The translations under genes were made by a program, and so were the position numbers. 64,000 nucleotides of DNA from DASRLE01 sp963825315 (GTDB taxonomy: Bacteria > Verrucomicrobiota > Verrucomicrobiia > Limisphaerales > Palsa-1400): assembly GCA_963825315.1 (NCBI GenBank), contig CAWGST010000001.1, positions 744,001 to 808,000 on the forward strand, given 5' to 3'. Positions 63,999-64,000 of the stretch are shown here, one piece after another. The notes below the pieces were generated by a model. That model had not been told where the DNA came from and searched no databases. It saw nothing but the letters and a program-made list of their open reading frames with translations. Position 1 is the stretch's first letter. Every line of letters starts with the position of its first letter.

Positions 63999-64000
63999 AT

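Overview
The window is GC-rich, densely coded bacterial chromosome and most resembles an environmental Verrucomicrobiota genome of the Pedosphaera/Limisphaera type. The basis is indirect: a VPEP-type PEP-CTERM protein, a propeller-Y_Y_Y sensor kinase, PPi-type phosphofructokinase, serpins, DUF1566 and HYR-like secreted proteins, and intergenic spacers built from short repeated words. No rRNA or marker tree is available here, so the phylum call is an inference.

Layout. 0-11 kb: a metallo-beta-lactamase-fold hydrolase running in from the left edge, a VapBC pair, a TMTC-like membrane/TPR protein, a frameshifted aconitase, a secreted nucleoside hydrolase, an M1 aminopeptidase and tRNA-Pro. 11-17 kb: a decayed toxin-antitoxin locus, a glycine-rich PEP-CTERM protein, a membrane-anchored repeat protein, PPi-phosphofructokinase and a GH26 mannanase. 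17-21 kb: an AAA ATPase/DUF4276 pair followed by an OLD-like ATPase, a probable anti-phage cassette. 21-35 kb: purine phosphorylase, MoeB-rhodanese, CinA, a serpin with a broken secreted paralogue, an HYR-like protein, malic enzyme and a large sensor kinase. 35-45.3 kb: a storage-polyglucan locus (GlgA, GlgB, a GH57-like stub, alpha-glucan water dikinase, a sugar isomerase-like protein, a CBM48 protein and a frameshifted GH13 amylase). 45.3-50.5 kb: DUF434 protein, an integrase stub, tRNA-Ser, a TOTE-primase stub, polyphosphate:AMP phosphotransferase and a frameshifted SulP transporter. 50.5-57 kb: an esterase, a MazEF pair, a DUF1566 protein, an intact 1000-bp IS630 element and an IS110 transposase. 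57-64 kb: rpsB-tsf-pyrH-frr, an FtsB-like protein, an amidase, a LapA-like protein, cobalamin adenosyltransferase and an HDOD protein running off the right edge.

The most notable items are (1) a protein closely resembling the plant starch-phosphorylating enzyme GWD, translationally coupled to glycogen synthesis genes; (2) a dispersed family of hairpin elements with period-6 TAATCC-type arms, at least three copies plus a half copy; (3) the AAA/DUF4276/OLD cassette; and (4) mobile-element debris on both sides of tRNA-Ser. Three otherwise intact genes (aconitase twice, GH13 amylase, SulP) carry single-base frameshifts, so assembly error has to be excluded before calling them pseudogenes.
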